DNA from: Calonectria ilicicola | Taxonomy: Eukaryota > Ascomycota > Sordariomycetes > Hypocreales > Nectriaceae | Reading direction: 5' to 3' | NCBI GenBank assembly: GCA_020809705.1 | Contig: CP085833.1 | Location: forward strand, 3,720,001 to 3,784,000 | DNA length: 64,000 nucleotides | Part shown: one piece after another, positions 60,243 through 64,000 of the stretch | Numbering within the stretch: the first letter of the stretch is position 1 | Layout: each line of letters opens with the position of its first letter | Program-made: the position numbers and the translations under genes | The notes under the pieces: model-generated | Seen by the model: the letters and a program-made list of their open reading frames with translations, nothing else | Databases searched by the model: none | Told to the model about the DNA's origin: nothing

Positions 60243-61677
60243 TTACAGCTTGCTCTTGTCGTTGATATCCACCTCTCTTACATTAAAGTTGAACATTTCA
60301 TTCGACTCTTGAGAATTCTTCTCTCTCATCTTTAAGGCCGTTTCCACACCGGCAACTGGAACGCGGTATTCAAACTGCTTCCCCGCTGCAGCAACTCGTC
60401 CGTCTGGAAGCGGATAAGGGAATGGCAGGTACTCAGGCAAAAGATCCAGCTGTCGCAGGACGCTACCTTGGTCCCAAGCGATGTGCTCGTGGTATAGACG
60501 ATCTCCACGAATATTGACCACGGCTGTGAAGGGGACCTCGACATACTTTCCTGTGGGGGGGATGCCGGGAATACTGCGTCGGGCTGTTAGTCTGGTGGAC
60601 GGCGGCGTTTAATTGTGGGGATGGGGGTGAGTGTTAGACTTACAGCCAGTCACAGGGCTTGTCGTGGGTGAACTTGTAAATGAACTCATCAATCACTCTG
60701 TCAATGCCGACTGTTCGGCTGACGAGCTCTAGCTCGGTGTCGTCGGCGTTTTGGAAGATGAAGTGGTAGCGGTAGAAGTTTGAGAGGCGCTCACGGCCAA
60801 TACCACCAGTCATCTAAAGAACAGAGTTAAGAATTGAATTGGGTTAAGAAAGGGGGTCTACTCACGGTAGGGATGTGGTTCACGTAGGGCTCTTGGACCA
60901 TAGTGGCCATTGTGTGCTCGACGGAGCGGTCAGTGAACTCGTAGTGAGTGTGCTCATCCCAAATGGCCTCCAGGTCAAAGTTGGGGCCGCCGACGAGTGG
61001 CTTGAGGAAGGTCAGGTTGCGGGTGTGAGATACAGCTTCTGAGGAGTAGTTGAACTCGGCAGAGAAGGGGGTAGCAAACTTGAAGGATGAGAGGGCGGGA
61101 TAAAGGTACTCGGTGAACTTGGGAGTTCGAACTGGCAGAGTCTCAGGCTTTCCGGCCAGATGTGCGAGAAGCGGTACCGAGACTTGGCTGTGCTTGGGGT
61201 CATCGCCTTGGTTGGCGTATAGAATGGCTCCTACGATCTGGGGGACCGATGAGAGGGCTGGGATGATTTGGTACCACAGCTTTGGATCATATGCTACACG
61301 CAATTGTTAATAAGAAGTAGAGGGACAGATGCAAAAAGCCGAGAAGCCAACTCACCAACAAGGCCAATCTTGTCAGTGCCATCGCATTTGTCACACTCCT
61401 TCAGCGCCTTGAGCGCCGTGGCCAGGAGGTCGCCACCCGCAGTAAGGGCCTTAGCCTGGATTTCTACAACGGTGAAGCCCTCCTCGGCCCATTTCACAGA
61501 GGGCGCGGGCACACCGTTCTGGATGCTCACGATGTCGTCCGAGTCGTTGGTGAGGAGCACGACACCGGGACCATGGCCGCGGCGCGAGAGCGGGGCAAGC
61601 AGGGTCACGCCGGACTGGATCTGCTTCAACTGCGTCTGTGGGAGGGCTGGGGCAGGCTCTGAGCTTGGGGAATACAT
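60243..61677 (-). CDS. Two-domain dienelactone-hydrolase-like / SnoaL-like protein
   Basis: Predicted 416-aa protein, four exons (introns 61294-61355, 60814-60865, 60574-60643; 1251 coding bases). The N-terminal half looks like an alpha/beta-hydrolase core of the dienelactone-hydrolase group (GVTLLAPLSRRGHGPGVVLL..., FTVVEIQAKALTAGGDLLATAL, YDPKLWYQIIPALSSVPQIVGAILYA). I do not see the usual GxCxG nucleophile elbow, so it may be inactive. The second half is an NTF2/SnoaL-like domain: ERLSNFYRYHFIFQNADDTELELVSRTVG, IDEFIYKFTHDKPCDWLIPGIPPTGKYV and GDRLYHEHIAWDQGSVLRQ, the His and Trp-Asp positions being typical. Fungal databases often label such fusions carboxymethylenebutenolidase. The function is unknown. 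It is divergent from a single-domain, catalytically complete relative at 62510. Confidence 0.8.
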
Positions 61678-62509
61678 GATGAAGGCAATTGACGTGCTCT
61701 TTTTTGAAATTATTTCTTTTTTGAGGTTCTTGTTTTTATTACAGATGGCGTTGTTGTGTGAATGAATTGGATTTTACGGAGCTGCGGTCGTCTATAGATA
61801 GTCGCGCCAATAAGCATGTGGATTGAGGCTGTATAAAAACATGACCCTGGTCGGATATGAATTGTCCAATTGAGACAAGCGCATTTCCTCTACAACCGGC
61901 TTGCCTGGTCGGTCGGCCTGAGTAAGAACAAGCCAGGTCAACGTATGTTTTTGGTCGGCTTATCGATTTGCATTGTCCCTTTCCCTTATAGGTGCATCAC
62001 CCGCCCACCGCCGTTCCACTGTGCATGCTGCACGGCCACGTCGGATAATGCACCTGATTCCACCACGGCTCAAATGCTCACGGGGGGTGCGATAAGGACG
62101 TTGCGGTGCACTGTGCTCCGCAGCGATAGGCATATTACAGCACCCCTGTAGGCGATCCTGGCGCTGATAGCCGTACTGTGTTTTGGCGCTGTCAGTCACG
62201 GGAGCTTGGGCCGCTCTCGGCTACGGGGTGGCAACAGCACCCTTTACCCGATGCCAGTTGAGGTCGCGCGCCGTCAGTCATTCATTCATTACCCGTCCAC
62301 TTGGCATTAGTGAGGGGAGCAGGAGAATCAGGAAATGGCGGATATTGCAAGACAGAATATAATCCAAACGGGTCCGAGTAGCTGAATTGATGTCCTGTAA
62401 TGCCAATTGAATTAAGCGAATTGAGAGAGAAAATAAAAAAGAAAGAAAGAAAGGAAATAAGCCAAAATTAAGATCCTCTCGTGGCGCTCGCTATTGATCT
62501 CTCAACGCC
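61678..62509. promoter_or_regulatory. Divergent promoter region between two hydrolase-family genes
   Basis: 832 bases between two divergent starts. It has a G+C-rich middle (about 61980-62240) and an A-rich GAAA tract at about 62425-62460 just before the plus-strand gene. No ORF of note. Confidence 0.5.
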
Positions 62510-63393
62510 ATGGCTTCCAACCCTCCTGCACAGTGCTGCGCGACCGGCATCCTCCACGAGTAAGCCAGACAGAAAAACATGCAATTTCAAGGCTGACTCG
62601 ACCCGCTACAGAGGCACCCCTACAGGAAAGACGCTCACCATTGAGAACGGCATCCAGGCCTATCTGGCCACTCCATCCGCAAAATCTAACAATGGCGTTG
62701 GCATTTTGTATGTGCCCGACATTGTCGGCATATGGCAAAACAGCATGTTGACGGCTGATTCGTTTGCCGCCGAGGGCTACACGTGTTTGATTCCAGACCT
62801 GTTCAACGGTGACCCTGCGCCGCTGAATTTCGAGGACTTTGATGTCATGGGCTGGTTAACAAAGGGATCCAGCGGCGACAACCCTCACACCAAGGAATTC
62901 GTTGATCCCGTTATTGTTTCTGGAATCAAATATTTAAAGGAGCTTGGGGTGAAGAGGATTGGAGCCGCCGGGTACTGTTTTGGCGCCAAGGTTAGTGAAA
63001 TACACCCATGAAAAACGTCACAACGCAAGCTTACAGCCTCTCTAGTTTGTGGTTCGTCACTACAAGGACGGAATTGAGTGCGGCTTCATTGCCCATCCTT
63101 CATTCGTTGAGTCTGAAGAACTGGCCGCCATCACAGGGCCCTTGTCCATTGCCGCCGCACAGACGGATGACATCTTCCCCGCTGAGAAGCGACATGAATC
63201 TGAAAAGATTCTGATTGAGACAAAGCAAGATTTCCAGATTAACCTCTACTCCGGCGTCGAGCACGGATTTGCCGTCAGAGGAGACCCCAACGTCAAGGTG
63301 ACGCGATTTGCCAAGGAGCAGGCTTTCCGACAGGCAGTTGCGTGGTTTGAGAGCCACCTTGTAGACCAGACACAATATGATACCAAGCTATAG
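62510..63393 (+). CDS. Dienelactone hydrolase family protein
   Basis: Predicted 258-aa alpha/beta hydrolase in three exons; introns 62560-62611 and 62991-63045 leave 777 coding bases. The ATG at 62510 gives the usual MASNPPAQCCATGILHEGTP start; reading without the first intron gives a false longer N-terminus. The catalytic triad is visible: Cys in GAAGYCFGAK (near residue 139), Asp in AAAQTDDIFP and His in YSGVEHGFAVRGD. The oxyanion-side text (LYVPDIVGIWQNSMLTADSFAAEGYTCLIPDLFNGDP) is also standard. Enzymes of the family hydrolyse dienelactones and related small lactones or esters in aromatic-compound breakdown; the natural substrate of this fungal branch is not established. No signal peptide, so cytosolic. 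It shares a promoter region with the two-domain relative. Confidence 0.93.
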
Positions 63394-63761
63394 ATAGATA
63401 GGCTACTGAATTGTAATAAAAAGATTGATGTTTTTGAACCTTTAATGAAAACTCGTTTTGATGCTTACGCTGAAGTTGAAACTAATATCCAAAAGTCACG
63501 CTAGAAAATGCTTTAAATCCAACACAAGCCAGATGCCAACATACATCAACACTTTGGTTGGTATTTAGGAAACAACCCCAACCTGGGGCGTTGCACGGTA
63601 TTCTTTGATTTGAAACTAACAATCATCTTGCAGATATCAACACCTCTTCTCTTTGATAAATTCTTATCAATTCAAAGTAAACTAATACTATAGAGTCTTA
63701 AGCCCCAAGCTGAACATGAAGCTGGGAGTCTATCATATCTCGTCATCTTCATTACCAATAC
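63394..63761. other. Convergent intergenic region, 368 bp
   Basis: A+T-rich 3' flanks. If the final intron possibility of the permease gene (GTAAGT at the stop codon) is real, its last exon would lie in here. Confidence 0.45.
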
Positions 63762-64000
63762 TTACGAAATGGTTCCTGAGTTATCTGCACAGTTGAAAAC
63801 CTTGGTGATTAATCCATCTGCGTAAGCCTGCTTGATTGAGATAGCAACTCCATATCTAAACCCGCGTTAGTCACGGTTCCCGACAGATGATAAGTGGCAA
63901 AGTAGAAGTGACTCACGTTCCGCCAATAACCATGAAAAGGCCAATCAAGACAATAAGGATGTGGAACCCATACTTTGCCTTTTCAAGCCCTGTTCCACTT
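63762..64000 (-). CDS. Amino-acid permease (AAAP type), C-terminal end only
   Basis: The minus strand reads SGTGLEKAKYGFHILIVLIG with FMVIGGT, then after a clear intron (63856-63917, donor GTGAGT, branch GACTAAC) YGVAISIKQAYADGLITKVF and NCADNSGTIS followed by TAA at 63762-63764. The last membrane helix, the GTYG-V-SIK-AY segment and the CADNS ending are those of fungal amino-acid/auxin permease family transporters (Aa_trans). Most of the gene lies beyond the window edge. The stop overlaps a perfect donor sequence (GTAAGT), so a further 3' intron is possible and the exact C-terminus is uncertain. Members are proton-coupled importers of neutral amino acids at plasma or vacuolar membrane. Confidence 0.75.

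Overview
The window is nuclear DNA of a filamentous ascomycete (Pezizomycotina). Nearly every gene is split by short introns of about 46-100 bases, with GTRNGT-like donors, CTAAC/CTGAC-like branch points and YAG acceptors. The gene families (cell-wall-integrity MAP kinase, class III chitin synthase, HET-domain protein, PNP-NACHT-WD40 receptor, CFEM-like membrane protein, Zn2Cys6 regulator) are those of Sordariomycetes, most likely Hypocreales. That placement is inference from protein style, not from a search.

Layout. 0-6.6 kb: 3' part of an allantoate-permease-type MFS transporter, a convergent Zn2Cys6 transcription factor with seven introns, then a VOC/glyoxalase-fold protein and a low-molecular-weight tyrosine phosphatase sharing a divergent promoter. 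8.1-11.6 kb: Slt2/Mpk1-type MAP kinase and a convergent secreted DUF3455-type protein with a (GT)n tract in its upstream region. 11.6-17.6 kb: about 6 kb with no convincing gene. 17.6-26.6 kb: an A+T-richer, accessory-looking stretch with an intron-containing tRNA-Lys, a broken F-box/DUF6546-like gene and an intact 1560-aa PNP-NACHT-WD40 (NLR-like) gene. 27-35 kb: dynactin p25, an unknown ORF broken by one TAG and followed by three tandem A+T hairpin repeats, a PRELI/Ups2-like protein and methionine aminopeptidase 2. 36.7-48.3 kb: HET protein, AhpC/TSA-like protein, YFH7-like P-loop kinase, a small acidic protein, an unrecognised 658-aa protein and an NmrA-like protein. 49.2-51.1 kb: intron-containing tRNA-Pro next to a decayed HET-protein relic. 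51.6-64 kb: CFEM-like single-pass membrane protein, a 3.7-kb intergenic region, class III chitin synthase with a proposed 19-base first coding exon and GC-AG intron, two divergent dienelactone-hydrolase-type genes and the 3' end of an amino-acid permease.

Functional themes. The MAP kinase and class III chitin synthase belong to the cell-wall pathway but are 47 kb apart. The CFEM-like surface protein lies next to the chitin synthase. The NLR-like gene, the HET protein and the HET relic belong to families of fungal self/non-self recognition and are interleaved with conserved housekeeping genes. Decay is concentrated in the accessory parts: three loci (F-box, TAG-interrupted ORF, HET relic) carry frame lesions, and two of the stops could have come from CAA/CAG by a C-to-T change.

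Exon coordinates were worked out by hand. For each complete multi-exon gene without lesions the exon lengths add up to a multiple of three, which supports the junctions but does not replace transcript data.
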